Shown here: positions 8,411 to 17,368 of the stretch, one piece after another
How positions within the stretch are numbered: position 1 is the first letter of the stretch
How the letters are laid out: every line of letters starts with the position of its first letter
Assembly: GCA_937923265.1 (NCBI GenBank)
Contig: CALAJY010000003.1
Span: 1 to 37,863 of the forward strand
Length of the DNA stretch: 37,863 nucleotides
Reading direction: 5' to 3'
Origin: an uncultured Tissierellia bacterium
GTDB taxonomy: Bacteria; Bacillota; Clostridia; Tissierellales; Peptoniphilaceae
Translations under genes and position numbers: made by a program
Notes under the pieces: generated by a model
The model's database searches: none
Told to the model about the DNA's origin: nothing
What the model saw: only the letters and a program-made list of their open reading frames with translations

Positions 8411-10191
8411 TCTTCCACCTCCTTGCCATACTGGGCTTCCTTGTCGTCATAGAAAGCATTGATTTTCTCTTCCAATTGATCAAAGCCTGCAAGGTCCTTG
8501 TTGGGAATCGTGTATTTCATCTGTGTCACCTCGCCAAAGAGCGGGCCATCGTGGGCAACGTTGATCGGGCAATGAAGATGAAGGAGCTTGGATGCCCTTC
8601 GATAGAGAAGAGCAATCACCTGCAACATCCGAATCTGCTTCTGCAGGGGAACGTAGCTGTCTTCCTCATGGAAAGCATTCTGCTGTAGGTAGCCCACCCG
8701 AAGCACCTGGGCGATGTCCAAAACCAAACGCTGTCCGTCCGGGAGCACATCCTCGCCAACCAGGGAGACAATGTCTTTCAGCTTGTTCTCCTCAAAAAGC
8801 AGATCCAACATCTCTTTTCGAAGACCCATGACATCAAAGTCCATCGTATCCTGGTAGTAGTTTTTCAATTGGTCAACATAGCCGGAATAGGAATTCATCC
8901 AGTTAATCGACGGGTAGTGACGGGAGTAAGCCAGTTCCTTGTCCAGACCCAGGAAGACCTTGACATAGCGTTTCGTGGCCTCGGTAACCGGCTCGGAGAA
9001 ATCTCCTCCTGCGGGAGAAACGGCTCCGATCAGGGTAACCGAGCCCTTGCCCCCACTCTTTACCCGGCAAAGTCCCGCCCGCTCATAGAACTGGGCGATG
9101 CGACTCGACAGGTAGGCAGGATAGCCTTCCTCGGCGGGCATCTCCTCCAAGCGGCCGGAAATCTCTCGAAGAGCCTCTGCCCATCGGGAGGTCGAATCCG
9201 CCATTAAAGCGACATGGTAACCCATGTCCCGGTAATATTCCGCCATGGTAATACCCGTATAAATCGAGGCTTCTCGGGCCGCCACCGGCATATTCGAGGT
9301 GTTGGCAATCAAGACGGTTCTCTGCATCAGGTTTTTGCCCGTATTCGGATCGACCAGCGTCGGGAAGGAATCCAACACATCGGTCATCTCGTTGCCACGT
9401 TCCCCACAGCCGATGTAGATAATGATCTGCGCATCGCAGAACTTTGCAATCTGGTGTTGCAGCATGGTTTTACCGGTTCCGAATCCTCCGGGAATCGCCA
9501 CGGTTCCTCCCTTGGCAATCGGGAAGAAGACATCCAAAACGCGCTGCCCCGTCTTGAGCAACTCGTTGTTGGCCAAGAGCTCATTGACGGGTCTTGGGAC
9601 GCGAACCGGCCAATCCTGCGCCATGGTGAGCTCCGTTTTCTTGCCGTTCTTGTCTTCCAGGGTAAGGAGACAGTCTGTGATCGTATAGTCTCCGTCTTCT
9701 ACCAGGTCAACCACCTTCCCATGAACGCCGATGGGCACCATGATCCGATGCTCGATGAGTTCCGTTTCCGGAGTAACGGCAAAAATCTGTCCTTCCTCGA
9801 GTTCCTGACCCAGGGCCACCTTCATGGTCACCGACCACGTTTTTGCTTCGTCGAGGCTCTGCAAGCCGATTCCCGTGGGCAAAAAGGGACCATGTTCTTT
9901 CCGAATCGATTCGAGGGGACGCTGAATCCCGTCAAACATGCTCGTCAGAAGACCGGGTCCCAGGCGAACGGAAAGGGGCTTTCCCGTGGAGGCGATGGGC
10001 TCTCCCGGTTTTAGTCCCTCCGTCTCCTCGTAGACCTGAATGACCGCCTTTCCCAGGTCGAGAGAGATAATTTCACCGAGACGTTGGTCCTTCCCGACGA
10101 GGACCATCTCTCGGACCGTGAATCGGTCCATCGAAACGCCCGTAACAACCGGGCCGTTGATGGATTGAATGCTACCTACGGTGTTATTCAT
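8407..10191 (-). CDS. atpA: V-type ATP synthase catalytic subunit A
   Basis: Catalytic subunit A, 594 residues, which hydrolyses or makes ATP in the A3B3 head. It carries the P-loop GGFGTGKT (about residue 234), the GCGERGNEM segment and SRWAEALREISGRLEEMPAEEG. No intein is present. The start is ATG 10191 (MNNTVGSIQSINGP), with GGAAGGAG upstream inside atpE, whose stop it overlaps by 8 bases; the in-frame extension upstream lies entirely within atpE and lacks a better ribosome site. Confidence 0.97.
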   Translation of the reverse strand: MNNTVGSIQSINGPVVTGVSMDRFTVREMVLVGKDQRLGEIISLDLGKAVIQVYEETEGLKPGEPIASTGKPLSVRLGPGLLTSMFDGIQRPLESIRKEHGPFLPTGIGLQSLDEAKTWSVTMKVALGQELEEGQIFAVTPETELIEHRIMVPIGVHGKVVDLVEDGDYTITDCLLTLEDKNGKKTELTMAQDWPVRVPRPVNELLANNELLKTGQRVLDVFFPIAKGGTVAIPGGFGTGKTMLQHQIAKFCDAQIIIYIGCGERGNEMTDVLDSFPTLVDPNTGKNLMQRTVLIANTSNMPVAAREASIYTGITMAEYYRDMGYHVALMADSTSRWAEALREISGRLEEMPAEEGYPAYLSSRIAQFYERAGLCRVKSGGKGSVTLIGAVSPAGGDFSEPVTEATKRYVKVFLGLDKELAYSRHYPSINWMNSYSGYVDQLKNYYQDTMDFDVMGLRKEMLDLLFEENKLKDIVSLVGEDVLPDGQRLVLDIAQVLRVGYLQQNAFHEEDSYVPLQKQIRMLQVIALLYRRASKLLHLHCPINVAHDGPLFGEVTQMKYTIPNKDLAGFDQLEEKINAFYDDKEAQYGKEVEE

Positions 10192-10783
10192 TCTGCTGCG
10201 CTCCTTCCAAAATTCGATAAAGGTCGCGGCCCATTTCATAGCGATGAGAATCAATGATATTTCGGAAGCTGGCACGGATCCGCCGTCTTCCTCCATGAAC
10301 CGAATACATGAAGCCACCGAGTTCCCGGTCCTCCATCTCTTTCAGTTCCACTCCTTCCGGCAAGAAGTCTTCCACAAGAGGACGATCCTGGGCGCGCACA
10401 TAGAGCGTCGCCACCTCTTCCCCTCTCAGCTTCCTTTGAATCGTATCCTTTAACTCCTTGCGATATTCTTCCGTTTCCCGGAAGGCGATAAAACGGTCTT
10501 CCAGGTCTTTGATAAATTCGGTGAGGAATTCCTCCTGTGCCTGCAACCGTCGTTGTTTCAATTGCTGCTGCAGACTCGCCATCGTCTCCCTCTCTTTTTC
10601 CTGAGCACGGTTGAGACGACTTCTCACATAGTCCTGATGGTTGGTCTTAAGCTCTTCCCGTTTCTCGGTAATGAGTGCGGTATTTTCGCGTGTTGACCGA
10701 TACAGGGCGTCTTCCGAAGTGTTTTTGGAATCCTGCCATATCATCTGATGAAATAAGTCGATTTTATTCTTCAGATCAATCAT
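10184..10783 (-). CDS. atpE: V-type ATP synthase subunit E
   Basis: Peripheral-stalk subunit E, 199 residues. The N-terminal half is a long charged helix (Glu, Lys, Arg and Gln rich, about 20-110) that would pair with subunit H/G. The C-terminal half is the globular domain that holds the head, ending in GGRRRIRASFRNIIDSHR-type sequence typical of the family. The start ATG 10783 (MIDLKNKIDLF) has GGAGG five bases upstream and overlaps the end of atpF by 8 bases. The reading frame is open further upstream, but only inside atpF. Confidence 0.92.
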   Translation of the reverse strand: MIDLKNKIDLFHQMIWQDSKNTSEDALYRSTRENTALITEKREELKTNHQDYVRSRLNRAQEKERETMASLQQQLKQRRLQAQEEFLTEFIKDLEDRFIAFRETEEYRKELKDTIQRKLRGEEVATLYVRAQDRPLVEDFLPEGVELKEMEDRELGGFMYSVHGGRRRIRASFRNIIDSHRYEMGRDLYRILEGAQQNE

Positions 10784-11042
10784 AGTTCCTCCATTCCGGC
10801 GGCAAGGGCAGATGAACAATTGCGGGCACACTATGGCTTTTCTCATAGTCTCCCACGGTATCTTTTAAATCCTCCTCCAGCTCCTCGCTGATGCAAAGAA
10901 CGGCAATCTCCTTGTTTTCCACCGCCTTATGAAAAGCAGCTTGGGAGGAGGATAACCCGCCGTTTACCTCGTTCACATCAATGCCGCTGAGTCGAGCACC
11001 CAGCGCAAGATGTGGATTTGAGGTGATTAAATGCATGTACAT
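10776..11042 (-). CDS. atpF: V-type ATP synthase subunit F
   Basis: Small Rossmann-like rotor subunit F that binds subunit D and modulates ATPase activity. It begins MYMHLITSNPHLALGARLSGIDV, which matches the family opening where a beta strand is followed by (L/A)G-x-RL-x-G. Conserved features continue with EIAVLCISEEL and a Pro-rich C-terminus. At 88 residues it is somewhat shorter than the usual 95-105. The start is ATG 11042 or 11036; an in-frame upstream start at 11069 would overlap the end of atpK and add residues not typical of the family. Confidence 0.88.
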   Translation of the reverse strand: MYMHLITSNPHLALGARLSGIDVNEVNGGLSSSQAAFHKAVENKEIAVLCISEELEEDLKDTVGDYEKSHSVPAIVHLPLPPEWRNYD

Positions 11043-11058
11043 TTGAGAGCCCTTCGGA

Positions 11059-11478
11059 TTACATCGCACCCAGGATCATGATGGAGATAATCAGTCCGTA
11101 GATGGCAATTCCTTCGGCAAGTCCCACAAAGATCAAGGTTTTACCCAGAATGGAAGAGTCCTCCGATACGGCACCCAAAGCGGCAGAACCGCATGCGCCG
11201 ACCGCATAACCCGTTCCGATCGTGGCCATTCCGGTAGCCAAAGCGGCACCGATAAAGCCCATCCCGTTCGCCCCGGAAGCCTGGCCCGCAGCGAATGCTT
11301 CCTGAGGCATAAAGACCACGAGGGCCATCACAATCGCAGGAACAAAGGCACAGAGGTTCAGGCGAAGCGCCTTTTTCAGCCTCGTCTTGGAGGGGTCGGT
11401 GTTCTTATAGAGGAGCAACACCCCGGAGGCAATCGTCAAGACAACAATAATGGTCGTTAAAGATAGAATTTTCAGCAT
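11059..11478 (-). CDS. atpK: V-type ATP synthase subunit K (proteolipid, rotor ring)
   Basis: Membrane rotor-ring subunit, 139 residues. Two leading hydrophobic segments (about 4-23 and 45-60) precede a classic c-type hairpin: a Gly/Ala-rich helix (GFIGAALATGMATIGTGYAVG) and a helix with the ion-binding Glu in GLAEGIAIYGLIIS. The loop GAVSEDSSILGK is the stalk-contact loop. The Glu is followed by Gly, not by the Ser/Thr seen in well-studied Na+ c-rings, and no Gln is obvious in the partner helix; that weakly favours H+, but ion choice cannot be settled from this alone. It has a GGAG site six bases before ATG 11478. Confidence 0.93.
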   Translation of the reverse strand: MLKILSLTTIIVVLTIASGVLLLYKNTDPSKTRLKKALRLNLCAFVPAIVMALVVFMPQEAFAAGQASGANGMGFIGAALATGMATIGTGYAVGACGSAALGAVSEDSSILGKTLIFVGLAEGIAIYGLIISIMILGAM

Positions 11479-11493
11479 TTTTTTCTCCTTTTA

Positions 11494-13443
11494 TTATCTT
11501 TTTCTCGCCAACAAACTCGGCATAGTATCGACAAAAGCTTCTCCGTTTCCGAAGAAATATTTTCCAAACATCTCATAGTATTCCAAACGCAGGCTTTGAA
11601 TAAACACGATCAGCCCTTCCAAGCCGATGATGACGAGGTTTCCGAGGACCAGCATGGCGATGTTTCCGCCGCCGCCCATCATGGCTCCCATGGTCTGAAA
11701 GGCCATGAAGAGGCCCACATGGTTGATGGCAAAGGCTCCCACACGGATAAAGGACAGAACACCCGAGAAGATCGAAATCACGGCTTCCAGCAGGGAGAAA
11801 CCGGTCTCCACAAAATAGCCGCCCACGGCACCCTGATAGAGAGGGCGTCTCTTCCTTACCAGATTGGTCAGAGGTTCCTGGAAAAGAATCCCCAAAAAGC
11901 TCCCCAATAGGAGGAGAACTACCAAGGCCATGGGAAGGATGGGCCGGACAGCGATGTTTACGATCAAGAGAATCATGCTTAAGTAAAGAAGAAGTCCACA
12001 GATTCCCTCTTTCCCGAACCAGGCCTCCCGGTATTCATTGAGACGCAGTTTATTGACAATCCCCATGACGTAGGAAATCACGGAGAGAACCACCCCAAAG
12101 GAAATGGCCGCGATCAGCACCGTGTTGATGTTTTCAAAGGGGCGAATCACTAAAGCGGGCAACAACTCCTCCGAACCGAACACCGATCCGTAGCAGAGCC
12201 CAAAGAACATGGACCCCAAGCCCATTCGCAAAAATACGCCCCCCAGGTTGGGGTGACGAAGTCTCTCAAGTACGATCCCCGCAATCGCAAAAATTGCACC
12301 CTGGCCCAAATCACCGAACATGGCACCGAATAGGATCATGTATGTCAGCCCAAAAAAGTTCGTCGGATCCAATTCCCTATAATTGGGGGTTCCGTAAAGA
12401 TTGACCATTGCTTCAAAAGGGCGAAGCCATCTCTTGTTTTTTAGTAAGGTCGGCGCCTTGAGGGGTACCTCCTCCTCCTCTCTCCATTGAATCAGAAGAT
12501 CCGAAAATCCGGAAAGCGCCTCATGAATTTTCTTCTCATTCGATGCCGTCATCCAACCGGAAAGGTAGAAATAGGAACGGCCCTTTGCCAGGAAGCTCTT
12601 GGCATCCGCCAGCATGTCCTGGAGGGCATACGCATAATGAAGGCGGTCCAAATCCTCGCTGCTCTTATGGATGTAAGCGTCCAGGGACTCCTCCTCGTTC
12701 TGAATGGAATCCTGTAACTCGCGATGAACGCGTTCCATCTCCTGCATGAGTTCCACATTGCCACGTTCCGTTTCAATGGTCATCTCGATTTTCTTCCAGT
12801 TGATGCTCTCCTGGAGTCGCTGAATTTCCGCAGCGACTTTTTTGGGGAAAATCAAGCAGTAGACCTCTTCTCGATCCAGCTGCCCCAGGTGAATGACCGC
12901 GGCGGGAATCCGTTCATAATTGCTCCGGATGGCCTTCCTGCCGACATCGGAAAGCGTCCCAATGTCATAGTCAAAGTTGGTCATCTTTCCCAGGTCCTTC
13001 ATCTCAATTGCATTCGCTTCCAGAAGGGAAATCACTCGGGACTCATAGAGAATATGGTCATATTCCTTCTTCTGTTCCTCAATCTCTTGCCGCATCTTGG
13101 AAATCTGTCGGAACACTTCCTCCCCATACTCTGAGGGCGTTGCGGATACCGGAGAATCTCTGCGTACGGGAGACGGTTTCCTTCCAGCTTCCTTTAAATC
13201 CTCTTCCAGCTCTTTCAGCTCCGAATCATGAGTCTGGCTTCTTTCAAAGTGGGTGACATTTGCTACATCCACGGTTTTTGCCAGGTTCTCACTGCTGGAG
13301 CGAATGGTAAAACTGTAGGAGTCAATTAAAGAAAGTGCATCCACAAGCTGCATCTTTCCGCTCCGAAAAATTTCCAGAAGAACCTCGTCCACCTTCGCCA
13401 GGGGGGCGACAATCTGGAGCATTTTCATCTGTTCAACTGCCAA
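11494..13443 (-). CDS. atpI: V-type ATP synthase subunit I (a-subunit)
   Basis: Stator membrane subunit I, 649 residues, which forms the two ion half-channels beside the K ring. The N-terminal half (to about 330) is soluble and coiled-coil rich; the C-terminal half has seven or eight hydrophobic helices, including NFFGLTYMILFGAMFGDLGQG, a segment typical of the family, and SFIRVGAFAINHVGL, carrying the essential Arg facing the ring. The start is a TTG at 13443: AGAGG lies six bases before it, whereas the ATG five codons later would be too far from any ribosome site. It begins 3 bases after the stop of atpC. Confidence 0.93.
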   Translation of the reverse strand: MAVEQMKMLQIVAPLAKVDEVLLEIFRSGKMQLVDALSLIDSYSFTIRSSSENLAKTVDVANVTHFERSQTHDSELKELEEDLKEAGRKPSPVRRDSPVSATPSEYGEEVFRQISKMRQEIEEQKKEYDHILYESRVISLLEANAIEMKDLGKMTNFDYDIGTLSDVGRKAIRSNYERIPAAVIHLGQLDREEVYCLIFPKKVAAEIQRLQESINWKKIEMTIETERGNVELMQEMERVHRELQDSIQNEEESLDAYIHKSSEDLDRLHYAYALQDMLADAKSFLAKGRSYFYLSGWMTASNEKKIHEALSGFSDLLIQWREEEEVPLKAPTLLKNKRWLRPFEAMVNLYGTPNYRELDPTNFFGLTYMILFGAMFGDLGQGAIFAIAGIVLERLRHPNLGGVFLRMGLGSMFFGLCYGSVFGSEELLPALVIRPFENINTVLIAAISFGVVLSVISYVMGIVNKLRLNEYREAWFGKEGICGLLLYLSMILLIVNIAVRPILPMALVVLLLLGSFLGILFQEPLTNLVRKRRPLYQGAVGGYFVETGFSLLEAVISIFSGVLSFIRVGAFAINHVGLFMAFQTMGAMMGGGGNIAMLVLGNLVIIGLEGLIVFIQSLRLEYYEMFGKYFFGNGEAFVDTMPSLLARKR

Positions 13444-13446
13444 TTT

Positions 13447-14472
13447 TTACCTCTTCTCTCTTCGAACCAGGGGATGAATCAAAAATTGTTCAATCAACTC
13501 ATCCGCCGTTCCAATATCTTTCGCTTCCAAAATTCTTGCGATATCCTTCCCCTCGCATTGGAGGAGATGGGTATAGCAAAGAACCCGAATCATCGCATTA
13601 TCTGTCTTTCGAAGCAGCTTCCGATAAAACTCATACTGCGCCCGATCTGCCCGAATAAAAAAGGAGGAGGAAACATGATCCTCTTGGCCCAACAGCCGGG
13701 AATAGGCACCCTCTCGGATTTGCCGGACCAAATCTTCCTCGGATTTTTCCATCAGCTTTTGCACCTCCGCCCGCGGAAATTCCTTGCCGCCGTCCATGAG
13801 AAGGGCGGAGAAGGCATTGCTGTCCCAATCTTTCCGATGCAAATAGGCTGTCAGGATTCGAATGTGCTCCAGGTCAATACGCCGGGAAATCATCATGTCG
13901 ATAATTTTCTGTGTTTCCTTTCGCAGGCCCTGAGAGGTTTTTTTGAGGGTCCCATAGTACCACCGCTTCAGGTTGGTATCCAGGATCATCAAGTCCCCTA
14001 ACTCATACTCGCGAAGGGCATAGGGCTCCAGGACCCGATAATAGGGGCGGTTCTCCAACCGACGAAGATAATCCCCCAATTCAATCTCTTGATCCGTGGA
14101 CAGCTTCAGAGAATCACGATAGGGGCTCCCCTCCACAAAGGCAACCTGATGTTGTCTCTGCGTCTTTATCAACAGGCGGAGGTATTGAATGATCTCCTCC
14201 AATTCCCCTTCCAGAAGAAAGATTTTAAAGTATTCCTTCTCATGGTCATTCATGAAGTAGGTGAGACTTCGAAGCTCTTTCTCCTCTTTCGCATGAAGAT
14301 GGTGATCGAAGGAAAGAATCTTTTCTTTTTCCTCTCCTTCCCTCCCCTCCCTGCGATTGACCGCATCCATGACCTCTTCCGTGGTCTCCAGGTCCAGAAG
14401 GCGAAACCAGTCGTCCTGGTTCATGAGCTTTTTCATCTTTCCCATTACCTTGGTTTTAAGAGCTTCTCTCAT
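13447..14472 (-). CDS. atpC: V-type ATP synthase subunit C
   Basis: Subunit C, 341 residues, the funnel-shaped socket that joins the central stalk to the membrane ring. It is almost entirely helical, with three similar helical bundles. Recognisable traits are LLDLETTEEVMDAV near the start and the closing YTHLLQCEGKDIARILEAK, where the family has an E-x-x-N/D-L-x-x-I motif. It overlaps the preceding small coiled-coil gene by 17 bases. The N-terminus is slightly shorter than in some homologues, but no better start is visible. Confidence 0.9.
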   Translation of the reverse strand: MREALKTKVMGKMKKLMNQDDWFRLLDLETTEEVMDAVNRREGREGEEKEKILSFDHHLHAKEEKELRSLTYFMNDHEKEYFKIFLLEGELEEIIQYLRLLIKTQRQHQVAFVEGSPYRDSLKLSTDQEIELGDYLRRLENRPYYRVLEPYALREYELGDLMILDTNLKRWYYGTLKKTSQGLRKETQKIIDMMISRRIDLEHIRILTAYLHRKDWDSNAFSALLMDGGKEFPRAEVQKLMEKSEEDLVRQIREGAYSRLLGQEDHVSSSFFIRADRAQYEFYRKLLRKTDNAMIRVLCYTHLLQCEGKDIARILEAKDIGTADELIEQFLIHPLVRREKR

Positions 14473-14812
14473 CTTGGCTCATCTCTTTCAATTTTCGGAA
14501 CCATTGCTCCTCCAAGGCCGCTTTTCTCGCCTCAAATTTATCCTTGAGACGGGCGAGCTCCTTTTCTTCCTCTTCTTCGACCTGATGACGGGATGCCGCT
14601 TCCTCCCGATTAAGGGTTTCGATCTTGCGCTTTGTCTCCTCTTTCATCGCTTCGTCGGCTTCTTTGGTCAGGTTTTGAATCACCTGCCGGGTGTGCTGAC
14701 GCTCTTGATCGAGGACGGCCTCTGTCTTGCTCTTGAGTTCCTCCGTCGATTGGTCAATTTCAAGAATGGATTTTACGATTTCGTTCATGAACACCCCCAT
14801 TCCTTTACGCAT
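14456..14812 (-). CDS. V-type ATP synthase peripheral stalk subunit H/G (AhaH/NtpF-like)
   Basis: A 118-residue, highly charged protein, continuous coiled coil from about residue 10 to the end with many Glu, Lys and Gln and very few hydrophobics outside heptad positions. Its size, its composition and its position as first gene of the V-ATPase operon fit subunit H (called G or NtpF elsewhere), which winds around subunit E to form the stator stalk. ATG 14812 is chosen because GGGAGG lies five bases upstream; an internal ATG 14788 would give a more typical N-terminus (MNEIVKSIL) but has only a poorer G-rich site. Confidence 0.87.
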   Translation of the reverse strand: MRKGMGVFMNEIVKSILEIDQSTEELKSKTEAVLDQERQHTRQVIQNLTKEADEAMKEETKRKIETLNREEAASRHQVEEEEEKELARLKDKFEARKAALEEQWFRKLKEMSQDERSS

Positions 14813-14888
14813 AAAATCCTCCCTGCGGGTGCAAGAAGGATTCAGCCTCGGTTGTCAATTTTCTATACCTATTTTGTACTGCCCTATA

Positions 14889-14916
14889 ATTATATCCCTT
14901 TTTCCCGTGTATTCAA
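14889..14916 (-). promoter_or_regulatory. Promoter of the V-ATPase operon
   Basis: On the minus strand, TTGAAT (14916-14911) and a perfect TATAAT (14894-14889) are 16 bases apart, giving a leader of about 70 bases before atpH. A second TTGACA lies downstream at about 14858 without a matching -10. No clear terminator separates it from the LCP gene upstream, so read-through from the murB cluster may add to its transcription. Confidence 0.7.
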
Positions 14917-14959
14917 AAGTTTTCTAGAATATCGCTTTTGTGCCCCATTTTTCCCTTTC

Positions 14960-15907
14960 CTACTGTTGCAGAAATGGGGGAAAAAGCTCTTCCACCAGCC
15001 GCAAGGTCTTCTGCGGTTCGGCCACATAGTAGCTGATTCCATTGAGGTATTTCCCCTTCCCCGGTAAGGTAGCAAAGCTCAGATTCTCCTTGGAAAAGCC
15101 GATCAGGTCAACGACCTGCGGCAGGAGGGGGAGGAAGGGAATATTGGTCTTGCCATGCGCGATAAAGGCTCGCAGCAGGGCGGGAAAGTGGGCCACATTG
15201 GTGGGGGCAAGCATCTGTCGAAGCATCTCTTCAAAGAATTTTTGCTGTGCCTCCACACGCCCCAGGTCTCCGTTGGCGTAACCATGGCGATGTCGGAGGA
15301 AGAACACCGCTTCCTTTCCATCCAAAACGTGGTCACCCGTGCGATATTCCTCCACGGGGTCCGGCACAGCTTCCTCCGGGACATGGTAGCGAACTCCACC
15401 GTTGGCATCCACCAGCGCTTTTACCGTTTCAAAATCCAGAATCACATAGTAATCCAAGTCGACTCCTAAGAAGCGACGGATGCTGGAAAGGGTATTCGTG
15501 ATGCCTCCGGTCGCATAGGCACTGTTGATTTTCCGCTTGCTGCCATTCACAAAGCAACGGGTGTCCCGAGGAATCGAAATGGCGGTAATCCTCTTCTCCT
15601 TAAACTGCACCCGAAAGAGCATGAGCGTGTCGGTCCGCTGGGGGGTCCCGGCCCCGGTGTCATCCACGCCCGCAAGCAGGAAGAAGAGGTCGGATTCGGG
15701 ATTTCTCAGCACATTGCCCCGGTCCCGGTCGGCCACAGGAAGATGGGTCTTCTCCCGGTCCCATTGCGCGATTATAAAGATGTGGTAGCAAAGATAAAGA
15801 AAAAACAGGCCAACGAGCACCAAGAGAATCGGAAGCCAGGGGAAACGATGCTTCTTTTTTGGGGGCTCGGGGTGGTCCTCATTTGGAAAATCACTTCTGC
15901 TTCTCAT
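14960..15907 (-). CDS. LytR-CpsA-Psr (LCP) family cell-wall glycopolymer transferase
   Basis: A 315-residue membrane-anchored protein: a short Pro/Lys-rich cytoplasmic tail, one transmembrane helix (about 24-47) and an extracellular LCP domain. Conserved motifs are RTDTLMLF, ISIPRDTR, KINSAYATGG and the Arg-rich segment ending NGDLGRVEAQQKF; these Asp and Arg residues bind Mg2+ and the polyprenyl pyrophosphate head group. LCP enzymes attach teichoic acid-like or capsular polymers to peptidoglycan. The start ATG 15907 has AGGGAGGG upstream and lies inside the end of whiA (17-base overlap), so it is co-transcribed with whiA. Confidence 0.92.
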   Translation of the reverse strand: MRSRSDFPNEDHPEPPKKKHRFPWLPILLVLVGLFFLYLCYHIFIIAQWDREKTHLPVADRDRGNVLRNPESDLFFLLAGVDDTGAGTPQRTDTLMLFRVQFKEKRITAISIPRDTRCFVNGSKRKINSAYATGGITNTLSSIRRFLGVDLDYYVILDFETVKALVDANGGVRYHVPEEAVPDPVEEYRTGDHVLDGKEAVFFLRHRHGYANGDLGRVEAQQKFFEEMLRQMLAPTNVAHFPALLRAFIAHGKTNIPFLPLLPQVVDLIGFSKENLSFATLPGKGKYLNGISYYVAEPQKTLRLVEELFPPFLQQ

Positions 15908-16895
15908 GGCAATCCCTCCCTTCCGCTTTGGGTGACTCCTCCCGCCCCTCCTGCGTGTCTTCCGGAAGCTCGCGGGCGATCTCTTCTAACTTCCGCATGC
16001 GGTGACTGACGCCGCTCTTACCTAAGGGCGGCTTCAACAGCTCTCCCAGTTCTCTCAAATTGGCAGAGGGGTAAGCAAGCCGAGCCTGTGCCAAGCCCTG
16101 CAGCCGCTCCGGGAGATTCTCCAATCCCATGTAGTCTCGGATTCGGACAATCGCCAGCCTCTGCCGCATTGCCGCATCCACCTGCTTATCCAGATTTGCG
16201 GTTTCCGCATTCACCTTTCGGTTAATCTCGTTGCGCAAATCCTTCATGGCCTTTGCATTCTCCAACTCGAGCATGGCCTGGCTGGCTCCTAAGTCCACCA
16301 GACAATCGGAGATGGCCGAAGAGTCCTTTAAATAAAACACCCAGCTGGTCTTCCGCCGCGTTTTCTTAAAAGGCAGGTGAATGGTTTCGAAGACATGGTC
16401 CAAGACCTCCGCGTCCAGGCGCGCTTCCGTTGTCACCTCCAGATGATAGGACTTGCTGGGGTCCACCACGGAACCCGCCGCCATGAAGGCCCCCCGAAAG
16501 TACGCTCTTGCATTGGGCAAGGCCTTAAGCCGGCTGAGGATACGTTCCTTGGTCTGCGTCGTGCGACCAAAGAGATCGATCCCGCTTTGTTCCAAAAGCT
16601 TCTTCATGGATTCTTCGGGTAAATCCAAAAAATACATGGGCTCTTTTTGCAGGTGCTCATCCGTTTGCGTAAAAATTGTTAAATTCTTCTGATATAAAAA
16701 AACCGCCAGATCTTGGATTCTGACAATTACATCGGCATTCTCTGAGGAAAAACGCAAGTGCATCCCTTGGTGGTTCATGAGAATTCGGGCATGAAAACGG
16801 GCCATCGCAGAAAGCTCCAATAGAGCTTCAATCTTTGATTGAATCCGCAGCTGACTCAACTCTCGCTTCGTCCTCTGTGAAAAAGTTTGGTTCAT
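15891..16895 (-). CDS. whiA: DNA-binding protein WhiA
   Basis: A 334-residue member of the WhiA family, with an N-terminal LAGLIDADG homing-endonuclease-like domain that has no nuclease role and a C-terminal helix-turn-helix (LRELGELLKPPLGKSGVSHRM). FRGAFMAAGSVVDPSKSYHLE is the typical family segment. In Bacillus WhiA affects cell division and chromosome segregation; in Streptomyces it drives sporulation septation genes. The last 25 or so residues form a charged tail (Glu/Lys rich) beyond the usual end, and this tail overlaps the LCP start. It follows the Nudix gene by 31 bases. Confidence 0.96.
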   Translation of the reverse strand: MNQTFSQRTKRELSQLRIQSKIEALLELSAMARFHARILMNHQGMHLRFSSENADVIVRIQDLAVFLYQKNLTIFTQTDEHLQKEPMYFLDLPEESMKKLLEQSGIDLFGRTTQTKERILSRLKALPNARAYFRGAFMAAGSVVDPSKSYHLEVTTEARLDAEVLDHVFETIHLPFKKTRRKTSWVFYLKDSSAISDCLVDLGASQAMLELENAKAMKDLRNEINRKVNAETANLDKQVDAAMRQRLAIVRIRDYMGLENLPERLQGLAQARLAYPSANLRELGELLKPPLGKSGVSHRMRKLEEIARELPEDTQEGREESPKAEGRDCHEKQK

Positions 16896-16926
16896 TCCTT
16901 CCTACCATCCTACAAGTTCATTTTTT

Positions 16927-17364
16927 CTACTGATTTCTCTTGAAAAAACGATGCGATCCTCTTCGGGGAGGATCCCCATGAAAGGCGGTCCGTACCATGT
17001 TTCGCTCGGAATCATGGCATAGAATCTTGACGGCTTTCTTCCAGGGAATAAAGACGGAATCCCGAAAGCCTTCTTCTTTTTGCGGACGCGCTTCGCCCCC
17101 TATAACGGTCATCGCAAAGTAATGAACGGTTTTTTGCACTTCCGTTCCGTCCGGCAAGTCATAATTGTATTTCACAAAGCCCAACTTCCGGTGAATTTGA
17201 CACTGGTAGCCACTCTCCTCCCGCACTTCACGAAGGGCGGTATCCTCCAGGCTCTCGCCCTCTTCCACCCTGCCTTTCGGGAGAACCCAATCTCCCCGAA
17301 ACTTGTGGAGGACCAACACATTGTTCCCGGAAGCGATCACGCCACCTGCACTAATCTCTTTCAT
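16927..17364 (-). CDS. Nudix hydrolase
   Basis: A 145-residue Nudix enzyme. The Nudix box lies at residues 31-53: G31-x5-E then x7-REVREESG, with the metal-binding Glu residues all present. The opening KEISAGGVI and the FRGDWVLPKG strand are typical of MutT/diadenosine-polyphosphate-type members, but substrate class is not readable. ATG 17364 is set by GGAGGTGAG directly upstream; it starts 4 bases after rapZ stops, so it is part of the murB-rapZ-whiA operon. In Bacillus a Nudix gene (yvcI) sits near rapZ (yvcJ) but yvcK lies between rapZ and whiA; here the Nudix gene occupies that slot. Confidence 0.92.
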   Translation of the reverse strand: MKEISAGGVIASGNNVLVLHKFRGDWVLPKGRVEEGESLEDTALREVREESGYQCQIHRKLGFVKYNYDLPDGTEVQKTVHYFAMTVIGGEARPQKEEGFRDSVFIPWKKAVKILCHDSERNMVRTAFHGDPPRRGSHRFFKRNQ

Positions 17365-17368
17365 CTCC

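Noticed and set aside
11059..11478. Assigning the V-ATPase as Na+- or H+-specific
   Set aside because: The ion-site residues in subunit K are suggestive at most; the Glu-Gly-Ile context does not allow a secure decision.
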